Shown: positions 37,605 through 46,865, counted from the first letter of the stretch. The stretch: DNA of 50,316 bases from an uncultured Rikenella sp. (GCF_910579375.1 NZ_CAJTUJ010000004.1:1-50316), one strand, 5' to 3'. The notes: generated from the sequence alone by a model not told the origin. Made by a program: numbers and translations.

Positions 37605-40595
37605 TCAGAATGGTAAGTCTGGTGTATCCGGCACTGGGGCCGTCGTTTCAGTTTCTATTTCGATAAGGTCATTCGGATTGGTCGAGATGTAGAACAGTTC
37701 GACGACCTTGCCGTCGATTTTCTGCATGATCCGGCCATCCTTCGTATTGGCTATCCGCTCCGGGTTCAAAACGAAGCCGTGATATTTGGCCCATGCGGCC
37801 AGATGTGTCTTGAAGCGCTGAGCATTGTACGATTTCCGTTTGTTCTCCGAAATCCCGCTATTCTCCATGAAATGCAGGAACGCGGCCGATCGGCTGAATA
37901 AGGTGTCGAGGTAGGCACATTCGGCATCCGGCGCAGAGCGAGCCGGCCGGGGGCCGTTCTGCGTCTCCCAGACTTGGAAATAATCGTCCGCCCACTTCAG
38001 GAAGTTCTCTTCGCGGCCGAGGCCCTCGCTCATCTCGCGGCGCAACTGGCGACGTTCGAGGTTCTCCATCGGCGGCTGTATCTTGTCGAAACGCATCTGC
38101 AGCTGGATGCAGTAGGCGATAAAGTTGTAGAACTCGATCCACTCGTCGTCGGTGAAGTCGGCATAGAGTTGCCGACCGAATTTCGATAGCGGCGACCGGG
38201 TCTCCTTGTAGTCGTTGAACTTGGTCTTCTCGTGGTAATAATCCGATACCCCGCAGTTCAGGAGGCGGGCCATCGTACTGGAGTCGGTGTTCGGCAGCTC
38301 GAAGTTCGAGGAGATAATCATCTTTCCGCTGTCTTCGTAGCTCAACACAAAGGGCGAGGTATGCTTGCTGTTGACGGTACGATTACCGGTAGTCTGGGTG
38401 TAGAAGAAGGTGAAGTTACCGAACTCTGCGAGGTCATCCACCTCGATCACATCGTGAAACTCGGTCAGACCGTCATAAATGAATTGGAACTGATTCTTGT
38501 CGTCGAGATTGCGGCCCTCGATGTAGAAATGTTGTCTTACATACTTGAGCGCCTGACTGACTAGTGATTTCCCGGAACGGCCGGAGGACTTCCCGATCTC
38601 CGAAATCTTCGTGTCCTGCAGAAAGACGATCCACGGTTTCCCCTGATTCTTGTATTGTGCGGCCAGATATCCGAGGCAGAACATCACGTTGGCCAGCGCC
38701 AGCATCTCTTCCCGTTGCTCGGCCTCGGTCAGTTCCTGCCCCTCCTCCAGCTCTTTGCGCCAGTGCATCCGGGTGATGTCTCGCAAGAAGTCGGTAAAAA
38801 TGAACCCTTCGCGGAAGGTTACATCGTAACGGTCGATTTCCGGAAGCAGCGCGATCTCGGCCGCGATGGTCTCCCGCTCCTCGATCGACGTGGCGGCCGA
38901 CTGCCGATCGAGCAGGGCCTGATACGTCGGCGTGGCATTCACCTCTACGGGGTGGCGGTCGAGCAACGATATGTTCCGCGGAATCACGTGCGAAATCACT
39001 TCGTTCTTGATGGTGATGGCTCCGAGGATATGGTTCGGCACCTCTTCGTGTTTGATCCGCTCGATCGCCGTTTTTGATATCCGCAGCGAGGCGTTCTTAA
39101 AGTGCAGGTACTCGTACTCTTTCGATACGTTCCGAAACTCGATCTCGACGTTATCCATTGTGTCGATATTGGCCTCGGATATTTGATTCGAGGTATTCAG
39201 CTTATTCAGAATGGCGATCTCATCGGTCAGGTTCTTGCTTTTGATCCAGTTCTTGGTGAACCGTTTTACGATCCGTTTGATGCCGTCCGGCGGAATCAAA
39301 TCGACCACCTTGCCTTTGATCCAAGCGTAACAGTAGTCGGTATTTTTCAGGTGCCGGTACTCCATCTGGTAGAAGCCGTTGGCTTTAAGGAAAAAGTAGA
39401 AGTACTCCATGTTGATGGAGTATTCGCCTTTTTCGCTTCGGCTCCAGAATTTCACCTTGCGGGCTTTGGCCTTGCGGTAGATAAACTGCTTGCGGGTCTC
39501 CTCTTCGCTCTCGCCGATCAGATTGATAAAGTCCTTGAGATCTTTGCAGGGATTGCCGCGGAAGTCTTTTTTCGTACCGAGCCACTCGGGCAGCTCGATG
39601 GTGAACAGATCGATATATTTAACTGCGTTTTTGAGCGCCATCGCCCGACCGGTTGCGTCCAAATCCATGATTTGGTAATGATTGACGCAGAGGTCATCGA
39701 TCTCTTTGTATTCGTCGTAGGTCAGTTCGGCCGTCTCCGAGTTCAGCCAGTAGACGTGGAATCCGAGACTATGCAGGTTCAGCGCGTCCGATTCGCCGCT
39801 GCATCGGAATATGTCTTTCAATCGAGCATTCGCCTTCTCCGGAGGCGCGATGGTCTCTTCTCCGTCTTCGTCGTCGCTGATCAGTTCGTTTTTGGCGGCC
39901 TGTAATTGTCGAAGCCCATAGATGTAGTTTTTCGGTTTACGACCGACGTAAAGAAACCGGTTCTTCTTCTCCAGATCGTGCGGGCGATAGAGTTTCTGAA
40001 AATCGCCGTAGTCGAAAACGAACATCGGATAGTCTTCGGTCGCAATGAATTTGTGCACGACATCCCGTTTGTGTTTCTCGCTGAAGGAGCAGTACTCGTA
40101 CTCTTTCAATACCCGGCAATTGAAATCCTGCAGCGTCTCTTTGGTTACATACCGGCCGAAGGCTTCGAGGTCTTTTCGGGTGATCTCACTCTCTTCTTTA
40201 TAGACGAAATTGTAACGGCCCTTGACATCTTCCGGCCCCATCTCTCGCATTTCGTAGTCCGGGCGCCAGCGAGGTTTCTGCCAGCCGGAACCGCCGACCT
40301 CATGGCGGATGATCACCTCCTCGACGAACTTCAGGGCTTCGTAATAGTTCAGGTTTTCCATGTACATTACGAAAGCAACGCCCTTCAGGCTATTCACTTC
40401 GTCTTGGTTGCCGAAGTCGGTAATTCGCCAGTATCCCTGATAATAGGTGATCTGAGCAGAGGCGGTCTTCTCGTCTCTCACTTTGATTTTCATCGGGGGA
40501 CGCTTGCCGAAATCGTAATCGCGGTAGTAATATCGGAAGATATCCTTACCGCCATCGGTCTCTTGATATATCTTATCTTCGTCTATATAGCGCAT
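37605..40595 (-). CDS. Primase-helicase with Toprim and P-loop ATPase domains
   Basis: 996 residues. Residues about 265-360 carry Toprim signatures: CSGESDALN (conserved Glu at 268), DLDATG (about 311-316) and KDLKDF. Residues about 668-677 are the P-loop GKSSGRSGKS and about 715-721 the Walker B DVIEVDD; KMIISSNF (about 752) fits the SF3 sensor strand. This is the domain order of phage primase-helicases that open the duplex and prime replication. N-terminal 260 residues are not recognised. The start is one base after the upstream stop. Confidence 0.88.
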   Translation of the reverse strand: MRYIDEDKIYQETDGGKDIFRYYYRDYDFGKRPPMKIKVRDEKTASAQITYYQGYWRITDFGNQDEVNSLKGVAFVMYMENLNYYEALKFVEEVIIRHEVGGSGWQKPRWRPDYEMREMGPEDVKGRYNFVYKEESEITRKDLEAFGRYVTKETLQDFNCRVLKEYEYCSFSEKHKRDVVHKFIATEDYPMFVFDYGDFQKLYRPHDLEKKNRFLYVGRKPKNYIYGLRQLQAAKNELISDDEDGEETIAPPEKANARLKDIFRCSGESDALNLHSLGFHVYWLNSETAELTYDEYKEIDDLCVNHYQIMDLDATGRAMALKNAVKYIDLFTIELPEWLGTKKDFRGNPCKDLKDFINLIGESEEETRKQFIYRKAKARKVKFWSRSEKGEYSINMEYFYFFLKANGFYQMEYRHLKNTDYCYAWIKGKVVDLIPPDGIKRIVKRFTKNWIKSKNLTDEIAILNKLNTSNQISEANIDTMDNVEIEFRNVSKEYEYLHFKNASLRISKTAIERIKHEEVPNHILGAITIKNEVISHVIPRNISLLDRHPVEVNATPTYQALLDRQSAATSIEERETIAAEIALLPEIDRYDVTFREGFIFTDFLRDITRMHWRKELEEGQELTEAEQREEMLALANVMFCLGYLAAQYKNQGKPWIVFLQDTKISEIGKSSGRSGKSLVSQALKYVRQHFYIEGRNLDDKNQFQFIYDGLTEFHDVIEVDDLAEFGNFTFFYTQTTGNRTVNSKHTSPFVLSYEDSGKMIISSNFELPNTDSSTMARLLNCGVSDYYHEKTKFNDYKETRSPLSKFGRQLYADFTDDEWIEFYNFIAYCIQLQMRFDKIQPPMENLERRQLRREMSEGLGREENFLKWADDYFQVWETQNGPRPARSAPDAECAYLDTLFSRSAAFLHFMENSGISENKRKSYNAQRFKTHLAAWAKYHGFVLNPERIANTKDGRIMQKIDGKVVELFYISTNPNDLIEIETETTAPVPDTPDLPF

Positions 40596-40596
40596 G

Positions 40597-40917
40597 TCAG
40601 TCTTTCTTAAATGTCCATATTTCTACAAGCTCCTCGACAATGCCTTCATATCTGGTGCGCAACTGTTCCAGTAGGGTGTCTTTGTCGACACCGTACAGCA
40701 GATAGGCCAACGCTTCGAACTCCGCGCTGGAGGTATAAATCGTCCGGCGGCAGACCAATGTGGCGATTACTTCCTCTTTCATATAAGGATTAACCAGCTT
40801 GTGGCGTTGGCCGATTCCCCGACCGATCCCGGCGCAATCCGTACCGCCGCGCTGATAAATAGGCTGGAGAATGGCGAAATAGTCGTGCCGGGGAATCCCG
40901 TGCCTAATCTCATTCAT
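40597..40917 (-). CDS. Small early protein, unknown
   Basis: 106 residues, MNEIRHGIPRHDYFAILQPI onward, no membrane segment. It has a helical C-terminal half with alternating charge (LLEQLRTRYEGIVEELVEIW). It sits between the antirepressor and primase genes in the early operon; an accessory replication role is possible but unsupported. Confidence 0.55.
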   Translation of the reverse strand: MNEIRHGIPRHDYFAILQPIYQRGGTDCAGIGRGIGQRHKLVNPYMKEEVIATLVCRRTIYTSSAEFEALAYLLYGVDKDTLLEQLRTRYEGIVEELVEIWTFKKD

Positions 40918-40919
40918 AG

Positions 40920-41465
40920 CTAATCGAACAAAGTCTTGAGGGCTGTCAGGCTTTCGGCAGTCAAGGCTTTCCGCACGGCCTTTTCATGGCGTAATTGCCG
41001 TTCGATCTCCAGATAGCGATCGAAGTCCGCACCGCTCTTCTCTACCTTGAGTCTCAGATCAGTCAACTCTTTCTGCAAAGCGATCGTCCGCTCGAAAGAT
41101 TGCTCGCGCGCGTCGTAGTTGATGTATCGCTTGTAAAAATGCTCGTACAAAGCATGGTAGCACTCTTGTTGATAAGAGATCAGCCTATCACGAGATTCGG
41201 CACGAACATTATCCGGATGGATTGTGAAAAGCCAACCATAAACAAATTCCACCGGTAAGCAGAACATTTCGTATCGTTTTCCATCAGTTCCAGTCGAGGT
41301 GCTCAGCCCCCCAACTGAACTTAAAATCGGATGTGCTTGAATTTTGTCTCGCTGGGCCTTCGCATCGACTCCCAGTGCTTCGCATATCGGCTTGATCGGG
41401 ACGAACATATCGGACGTAACGACGATTTCCACATGGTTGATCGTGGCGATAATAGTGTCTTTCAT
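40920..41465 (-). CDS. Phage antirepressor (P22_AR_N-type domain)
   Basis: 181 residues. The N-terminal 100 residues fit the antirepressor N-terminal domain: FVPIKPICEALGVDAKAQRD, a conserved loop, then FCLPVEFVYGWLFTIHPDNV, followed by basic helices (YQQECYHALYEHFYKRYINY) and a coiled-coil tail. Such proteins bind or bypass a repressor to aid lytic growth. Position in the early operon agrees. Confidence 0.82.
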   Translation of the reverse strand: MKDTIIATINHVEIVVTSDMFVPIKPICEALGVDAKAQRDKIQAHPILSSVGGLSTSTGTDGKRYEMFCLPVEFVYGWLFTIHPDNVRAESRDRLISYQQECYHALYEHFYKRYINYDAREQSFERTIALQKELTDLRLKVEKSGADFDRYLEIERQLRHEKAVRKALTAESLTALKTLFD

Positions 41466-41467
41466 GA

Positions 41468-41653
41468 TTATTCAATTTTAGAGGTTCGTGTCATCAGTTT
41501 TTCGAGTTGAATAAGGAGTCGGCGGAAGGCGACCTGCTCAATCGGCGGCAGGTCGTTCAAAATCCGCATCAAGGCGGTGTGGAGCGTCTCGGCCTCCGCC
41601 GGGGTCATCTCCAATATGCTTATTTGGCCAGTGGCGTCGCGGTCAGGGTACAT
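41468..41653 (-). CDS. Small early protein, unknown
   Basis: 61 residues, MYPDRDATGQISILEMTPAE onward, helical and acidic-to-basic from start to end. It ends two bases before the antirepressor start in the same operon. No function can be given. Confidence 0.55.
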   Translation of the reverse strand: MYPDRDATGQISILEMTPAEAETLHTALMRILNDLPPIEQVAFRRLLIQLEKLMTRTSKIE

Positions 41654-41697
41654 GGCTGTTTTTTATTCTTGATTCGTCTCATAACCCGATTTTTTGT

Positions 41698-42135
41698 TTA
41701 CCAATCGGGTTTTCTCCGTTCGTATTTCGCATAATTTTTTCGAGCTTCTTCATTCCATTGATCTCTGGGTATCTGAACAATTGTGTAGCCGCAGTTATTC
41801 AATACTCGTTCAAGCCACGCGAAACCGACATTGCTACCGAGCCATTGGATTATGGTTGCCACAATACAACGTTCTCGATTCGTTGGCTCGCAAAGAAGCG
41901 TGCCTTCGGATAGAAGGCTCTCTCTTGGCCCTCGATGCAATTCGGTTAAAATTGACCCTCCGAGTATCAACGACTTTTTATTTTCGCGCTCCCATTCTTT
42001 GGCAAATGCCATTTCGCGGTAGTTGTACGGTATCCTTTCGTGTTTCCAGCCCATATTCCTTGCCCCGTTTCGACTGGCGACAGATTCATACTCTTCCGGC
42101 GTCTTGGGATTTACAAATACTTGGTTCGTTTTCAT
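41698..42135 (-). CDS. Early-operon protein, unknown
   Basis: 145 residues from the ATG of MKTNQVFVNPKTPEEYESVA. The start overlaps the stop of the methyltransferase gene (TAATG). Soluble, with a conserved-looking Trp/Arg-rich middle (NMGWKHERIPYNYREMAFAK) and basic tail. No motif identified; co-transcribed with the cytosine methyltransferase. Confidence 0.6.
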   Translation of the reverse strand: MKTNQVFVNPKTPEEYESVASRNGARNMGWKHERIPYNYREMAFAKEWERENKKSLILGGSILTELHRGPRESLLSEGTLLCEPTNRERCIVATIIQWLGSNVGFAWLERVLNNCGYTIVQIPRDQWNEEARKNYAKYERRKPDW

Positions 42136-43889
42136 TACGCAGTTAGTCTGATTTTTTCGAGAGCCGCGCAAGTAGCGACGCAAATGGCCTCGGCCTGCTC
42201 GGTCACCACGGCGTTGCCGATGTACTTCTTCTGTTCCTCTTGGGTTCCGATCAGTACGTAGTCGGACGGGAATCCTTGTATACGCTTCAATTCGGGTATC
42301 CGCAGCATCCGCATAGTGATGTCGGAGAGTCCGTAGAGGGCCATAAACTCCTTGATCTTGACCATCGCCGGGGTATCGTCCGAATATATCTCGTAGATCA
42401 TTCCTCCGTCGACCGAGCGGACGAACGTGGGCAGGCTATCCGATCCTCGCTCGGCACCCATCAGGTAGGGCGGCATCTTGTCCATCCGGGCGATCAGGGT
42501 GAAGCACGGCGCGTCTACCGATCCTCCAGGCGACCGATATTGCGGGTTGAGTATCCACGGCTGGACGAGGTTCTGCTTCGGGGTGGAGGTTATCGTCGGA
42601 GCTGGGGCGTTTATATCCGCCGGTTTCCCGTTTCCATACTGCATATCCAGGAAGCACGGGCTTACGAGTTGAAATCGGTCTTTTGTCGTGACCGTTGGAG
42701 CCGGAGACTCGACGCTGCTGGAGAACCCGTTCCCGTAATACACCTGAAGGAACCGAGCTCCGACGAGTGCGTGGTGGTCTCGGACTGTAACCGCCCCGGC
42801 GGGGCCGTCGACGCTGACGCATTTTCCCTCCGGCCGACCGCTGAAATGCTTGGCGAGGAAGTGAGCTTGTACGAGGTCTTGATTCCCGCCGGTAGTCGTC
42901 AGGGTTCGGGCCGGGCCATCCACAGAGACTATTTTGCGTGCCGGGTTCCCGCTGTGGCGTTGCTGAATGAAATGGGCTTTTGCCAGTCCGAGGCGGCTCT
43001 GGGTAGCTACAACGGGGCACGGATCGTCGATGCTGGGCGCGTGATAGACGCCGCGCTTGGACATCGAATTGTACTTGACCATAAACGCCTCCTTGCCTCC
43101 GGCAACGAATTTGATAAGACCCGCGTAGATGCGTTCGAGCGTCGCATCCACCAACGGTTTCTTGCGGCCGAAAATCGACCGGCCCGCATCTTCGAAGTTC
43201 AACACTTCGCGGACTGGCTTCCATTTCTTGAGTGAGCCGAATAGATCGCTGCTACCGGTCTTCGAGTGAGTGGGCCGGGGCCATGCGATCGGCAGATCGG
43301 GCCGGGCGAACTGCCCGAAGAACCGGCGACGGGAAGTGTAGGCCCCGTAGTCGGCGGCATTCAGAATACGGTGCTCGAAACGGTATCCGTGACCGCACAC
43401 ATTCCCGACCCATTGCCGATAGAGCCGCCCGGCGTCCCGGCTGATCGGCTTTCCTCTTTCGTCGAGGTCTCCCCATGACATGAACTCCTCGACGTTCTCG
43501 ATTTGGATATACTCGGGGTTCAGGGCCTCGATGTATCGGAATAGGTGATCGGCGAGTGTCCGGCTATCCGCATCGCGTGGTAGGCCACCCTTCGCTTTGC
43601 TGAAATTGGTACACTCTAAAGATGCCCAAAGAACCACCCGGGCTGTCGGATATAGTTCACGCATTGCGGAAACGTGGGCCGCAAGTGGAGCTAAGTCGAG
43701 GGTTCGGATGTCTTCGGTGAAGTGCATCGCGTCCGGGTGGTTTGCGGCGTGAGAAGCGATCGCATTTGCGTCATGATTAACGCAGGCGATCACCTTGGCG
43801 CACTTCCGGCCATCGATCCGGGCGTTTTCGACGCCGGTACTGGTACCACCGGCTCCACAAAACAGATCTATGTAGAGCAGTTTGATCAT
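42135..43889 (-). CDS. DNA (cytosine-5) methyltransferase with repeat-bearing target region
   Basis: 584 residues. Motif I DLFCGAGG (8-15), motif IV reads SLECTNFS (90-97), with catalytic Cys93 but Glu-Cys-Thr in place of the usual Pro-Cys-Gln, motif VI ENV (131-133), motif VIII TSRRRFFG (185-192), and C-terminal RIPELKRIQGFP and IGNAV. Residues about 286-478 form six degenerate repeats of about 33 residues with core VDGPARTLTT and QAHFL, where the target-recognition domain lies. It probably protects phage DNA from restriction. It overlaps the upstream gene (ATGA). Confidence 0.88.
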   Translation of the reverse strand: MIKLLYIDLFCGAGGTSTGVENARIDGRKCAKVIACVNHDANAIASHAANHPDAMHFTEDIRTLDLAPLAAHVSAMRELYPTARVVLWASLECTNFSKAKGGLPRDADSRTLADHLFRYIEALNPEYIQIENVEEFMSWGDLDERGKPISRDAGRLYRQWVGNVCGHGYRFEHRILNAADYGAYTSRRRFFGQFARPDLPIAWPRPTHSKTGSSDLFGSLKKWKPVREVLNFEDAGRSIFGRKKPLVDATLERIYAGLIKFVAGGKEAFMVKYNSMSKRGVYHAPSIDDPCPVVATQSRLGLAKAHFIQQRHSGNPARKIVSVDGPARTLTTTGGNQDLVQAHFLAKHFSGRPEGKCVSVDGPAGAVTVRDHHALVGARFLQVYYGNGFSSSVESPAPTVTTKDRFQLVSPCFLDMQYGNGKPADINAPAPTITSTPKQNLVQPWILNPQYRSPGGSVDAPCFTLIARMDKMPPYLMGAERGSDSLPTFVRSVDGGMIYEIYSDDTPAMVKIKEFMALYGLSDITMRMLRIPELKRIQGFPSDYVLIGTQEEQKKYIGNAVVTEQAEAICVATCAALEKIRLTA

Positions 43890-44206
43890 TGTCGTTTGCC
43901 TCCTCTGTTTTGCCTCTTGACGGGGACGCTTTTTCGCAACTTCGCTTCACGCTGTAACTGTTTGAAGTCCAGCCTCAGCACTTTCTTGAGTGGCATCCGA
44001 CGATCCGGGCCGAGTTCGATCAACTCTAATCCGATGTAGGTATAGAGTGTTTTCAGAGATATGTGCAATACTTGAGCAATGGCGACTGTATCTATCCGTG
44101 TCGCCAAAACCTCTTCGGCCTCTACATACCCCAGATCTTTCAATAAATCATCGATACGGGCCATGCCTTTCTCGTTGATATACGGAGTCAAATCAATAGC
44201 ATTCAT
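43886..44206 (-). CDS. Small HTH-like early protein
   Basis: 106 residues. MNAIDLTPYINEKGMARIDD is followed by VAIAQVLHISLKTLYTYIGL, which suggests a helix-turn-helix, then a strongly basic tail (REAKLRKSVPVKRQNRGGKR). It overlaps the LuxR-type gene upstream and the methyltransferase downstream by four bases each. Probably a DNA-binding regulator. Confidence 0.6.
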   Translation of the reverse strand: MNAIDLTPYINEKGMARIDDLLKDLGYVEAEEVLATRIDTVAIAQVLHISLKTLYTYIGLELIELGPDRRMPLKKVLRLDFKQLQREAKLRKSVPVKRQNRGGKRQ

Positions 44207-44769
44207 CGTTCAAACATGTGGGTGCGGTGGGCAAAATCTATGAACTCTTCTGTCGAGTGAAACCCGAGTTTGCGCAAAGCATTCTTTCGATGATTACGCA
44301 CCGTGTGAACTGACAAGTAGAGATGATCCGCAATCTGGTCGGCCGACTCGTTTCGGAAAATCAGTTGCATCACCTGCAGTTCCCGATCGGATAGTGAAGT
44401 GCTGAATGTGGGATGACAAATGACTCGGAAATATTTACATTCAGCCTTACGAGGACACGACACGTCTTCGAACTGGCAATTCCCCTGTTCGTCAATATCC
44501 GGATGGCTTTCATTTGCTCCAAAACAGCAGTTTGCAATACGACGGGCGCGAAGAAAATCGTAATACTTTGGATTACGTGCGCTTGCAGCATACTCCCGAC
44601 CGAGTGCAGCAAATTGTTCCGGATAAAATGTCTCGCTAATCCTCAGCAACTCTTCGATGATTTCACGATCATTTTCCGTGAGTTGACGAGCTGTGGTGTC
44701 GCCGATCAACTGAAACATCGCTTCGCCAGTGCGGGGGTCGGTAAAAAATTCAATGCGTTTCATGGCCAT
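44203..44769 (-). CDS. LuxR-type HTH regulator with Cys cluster
   Basis: 188 residues. The C terminus (about 128-173) is a GerE/LuxR helix-turn-helix: LSDRELQVMQLIFRNESADQ with IADHLYLSVHTVRNHRKNAL. The middle has a cysteine-rich segment, CCFGA at about 82 and CPRKAECKYF, VIC at about 105-117, which could bind zinc. There is no receiver domain. In the early operon it may switch transcription to early or late genes; that is inference. The ATG overlaps the Cro-like gene by 20 bases. Confidence 0.82.
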   Translation of the reverse strand: MAMKRIEFFTDPRTGEAMFQLIGDTTARQLTENDREIIEELLRISETFYPEQFAALGREYAASARNPKYYDFLRARRIANCCFGANESHPDIDEQGNCQFEDVSCPRKAECKYFRVICHPTFSTSLSDRELQVMQLIFRNESADQIADHLYLSVHTVRNHRKNALRKLGFHSTEEFIDFAHRTHMFER

Positions 44770-44977
44770 CCAACGGGAATAGTTCTTCTTCGGGAATGTT
44801 GAGCTCCTTTGCGATTACAGATCGAACCAGCGCATCGGGTTTTTGAATACCCATTATCCACATGTAGACTGTCCGTTCGGAACGCTTGCATAACTTGGCA
44901 ATTTTCAGAACAAACATGCGCTTTGGCGCCATTGGAGCCCGCTTAGGCAATGCGTCATAGTAGTCTTTGAAGGTCAT
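44750..44977 (-). CDS. Cro-like HTH regulator
   Basis: 75 residues. LKIAKLCKRSERTVYMWIMG and the following helices give a helix-turn-helix of the Cro/XRE type. It is the first gene of the leftward operon and faces the repressor across the operator region, the usual place for Cro. Confidence 0.75.
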   Translation of the reverse strand: MTFKDYYDALPKRAPMAPKRMFVLKIAKLCKRSERTVYMWIMGIQKPDALVRSVIAKELNIPEEELFPLDGHETH

Positions 44978-45026
44978 TTTTGCTCGTTTTTGAATACCAT
45001 TCCTATCTCAACACTTTTCTAATGTG

Positions 45027-45034
45027 TATATTTG
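45027..45034 (+). promoter_or_regulatory. Candidate -7 box of the repressor/integrase operon
   Basis: TATATTTG matches TAnnTTTG; no clear TTTG at the right upstream spacing. The transcript would begin near 45041 and read across the operator before the repressor ATG at 45128. Confidence 0.4.
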
Positions 45035-45059
45035 TCGCGTCAGTGTATTTATGACATCA

Positions 45060-45091
45060 CAAACATAACAATTTGGATAGCACTATCCAAA
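45060..45091 (-). promoter_or_regulatory. Leftward early promoter of the immunity switch
   Basis: Minus strand TTTG (45091-45088), 20-base spacer, TATGTTTG (45067-45060): exact match to the Bacteroidota consensus. Start site about 45053, leader about 75 bases before the Cro-like ATG. Confidence 0.82.
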
Positions 45092-45092
45092 T
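45071..45092. promoter_or_regulatory. Palindromic operator in the early promoter
   Basis: Ten-base perfect arms ATTTGGATAG and CTATCCAAAT around CA. The palindrome lies over the -33 box and spacer of the leftward promoter, so repressor binding would block RNA polymerase. A partial copy (TATCCATTT) lies at 45107-45115. Confidence 0.8.
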
Positions 45093-45127
45093 CAAATATT
45101 GATATGTATCCATTTAATTGAGCAACT

Positions 45128-45544
45128 ATGAAGCATATCGGCCAAGAAATCAACGCCATACTGGAGTCGAGAAATATTGTCAAAAAGAGATTTGCCGAAG
45201 AAATCGGCACCACAGAAGCTAATCTTTACAAGATTCTTCGCAAAGCATCGATCGACGCTGCATTGTTATCCAAAATAGCAAGTACCCTTCAAGTCCCAGC
45301 AGCCTATTTTTTTGATGAAAATACTGTCATTCACCCTACTGAGATTGGGCATCGGGTTTCTGGTAATCGCAACAAAGTGAAAGGGGACATCCATTGGGCT
45401 GCATGTGAAGATGAACTGGAGAAAGCCAACTTGCAGATCAAGCATCTGCAGACTGAGCTCGACAATAAGAATCTGCTGATCGAAGAGAAAGATAAAATGA
45501 TCGCAGAAAAGGAACGCTTGATCGGTGTATTGCTGAAGAAATAA
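45128..45544 (+). CDS. XRE-family phage repressor with coiled-coil tail
   Basis: 138 residues. Residues about 5-60 are an XRE HTH (VKKRFAEEIGTTEANLYKIL, SIDAALLSKIASTLQVPAAY). The C-terminal 50 residues are coiled coil (ACEDELEKANLQIKHLQTEL, NKNLLIEEKDKMIAEKERLI), probably for dimerisation; no peptidase domain for RecA-mediated cleavage. It is divergent from the Cro-like gene and one base upstream of the integrase gene start, so they share a transcript. Confidence 0.85.
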   Translation: MKHIGQEINAILESRNIVKKRFAEEIGTTEANLYKILRKASIDAALLSKIASTLQVPAAYFFDENTVIHPTEIGHRVSGNRNKVKGDIHWAACEDELEKANLQIKHLQTELDNKNLLIEEKDKMIAEKERLIGVLLKK

Positions 45545-45545
45545 T

Positions 45546-46865
45546 ATGTCGATTGGGTTCTATCTGAAATACAAGGATCGGGAATCCACCCCCATCATCA
45601 CTAAGATCGCCTTCAAAGGATTGACCTTCCGGAGAGCGGTTGGCGAAAGTGTACCTGTGCGATACTGGAATAGCGCCTCGCAACGCTGTAAAGAATCCTC
45701 AGAATTTCGAGTTCCCGGTCGGCGAATCAACAAGACGCTGAACGAGATCTTCGTGGCCGCAACGCAAGCGTGCGATTATTTCGTCGAACATCGATCGATT
45801 CCAAACCAGTCTGAGTTCTGGGCAAAAACAGACTTCTTTTTGTCCGGCGGCAAGACCATTCCGGATATCTTCTTTACCGATTATTTTCAAGAATACATCG
45901 ATCGTTACCGGGGCATTCGTGCGGTTTCAACGACCAATAAGTATGTAACAGCAATCCGCAAGTTGAAACAATACGAGGATGCCCGCAAAGTGCGACTGAC
46001 TTTTGAGCATATCGACATCAAATTTTATCGCGACTTCGAACGATTCATTTACGGTCTAAAGCGTGAAGACTCGGACATGCCTTACTCCCTAAACTATTTC
46101 GGGGCATTGGTAAAGTGCATCATGGTGGTCTATCGCGAGGCAAGAGATACCGACGGTCTCCATAACCTGAACGGAACGGCGCATAGGGAGTTCAAAGCGG
46201 TTCAGCGAACGGCGGACACGATTTATTTGACTGTGGAAGAGTTGGTTCGCATCCATCGCCTTCAGATCACTCCGGAATTGGTGTTGCAGCATTTCCCCAA
46301 AGCCGACCAGCGACCGCAAAATATGGCTCGCCGGATCGCGGGATACAACGTGGCCAAGAACAAGTTCCTGATCGGTGCTTTTACGGGATTGCGAGTTTCT
46401 GATTTCAACCGGCTTTCCGAAGTCAACATCCAAGACGATCGTATTCGCATTCGCACAAAGAAGACAGACGCTCACACAGTCATTCCTGTTCATTGGGTGA
46501 TTCGAGAAATACTCGATTCCGGATTTGACATCACTACACCGCTTAGCGAGCAAAAGCTAAACGAGCATATCAAAGAAGTGTGCAAGTTGGCAGGCATTGA
46601 CAGTCCAATCGAAACCACACACTACGCGGGCGGACGACGCATCACGGAAGTGTCGCCCAAATGGCAATTGGTGTCGAATCACACTGCCCGTCGAAGTGGC
46701 ATAACGAATATGGTCAAAGCGGGAGTTCCTATTGCTGCTGCGATGAAAATTTCCACTCACACGACAGTGAAATCCTTTATGGCGTACCTAAAGATCTCGC
46801 TGGAAGAGAATGCGGACATCTTGGCCAAATCGTCGTTCTTCAAACAACCGTCAGAGGGGGACTAA
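45546..46865 (+). CDS. Phage tyrosine integrase
   Basis: 439 residues. An N-terminal arm-binding and SAM-like core (residues about 110-200) precedes the catalytic domain. Residues: Arg283 in FTGLRVSDFN, a beta-hairpin Lys near 305-306, His379 and Arg382 in NHTARRSG, His405 in KISTHTT, Tyr414 in MAYLK. It catalyses integration at tRNA-Leu and lies 115 bases from attR. Its stop codon lies inside an arm-site-like repeat. Confidence 0.95.
   Translation: MSIGFYLKYKDRESTPIITKIAFKGLTFRRAVGESVPVRYWNSASQRCKESSEFRVPGRRINKTLNEIFVAATQACDYFVEHRSIPNQSEFWAKTDFFLSGGKTIPDIFFTDYFQEYIDRYRGIRAVSTTNKYVTAIRKLKQYEDARKVRLTFEHIDIKFYRDFERFIYGLKREDSDMPYSLNYFGALVKCIMVVYREARDTDGLHNLNGTAHREFKAVQRTADTIYLTVEELVRIHRLQITPELVLQHFPKADQRPQNMARRIAGYNVAKNKFLIGAFTGLRVSDFNRLSEVNIQDDRIRIRTKKTDAHTVIPVHWVIREILDSGFDITTPLSEQKLNEHIKEVCKLAGIDSPIETTHYAGGRRITEVSPKWQLVSNHTARRSGITNMVKAGVPIAAAMKISTHTTVKSFMAYLKISLEENADILAKSSFFKQPSEGD

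Noticed and set aside
41468..41653. Excisionase call for the 61-residue early gene
   Set aside because: Size is suitable but no HTH pattern of an excisionase is visible.
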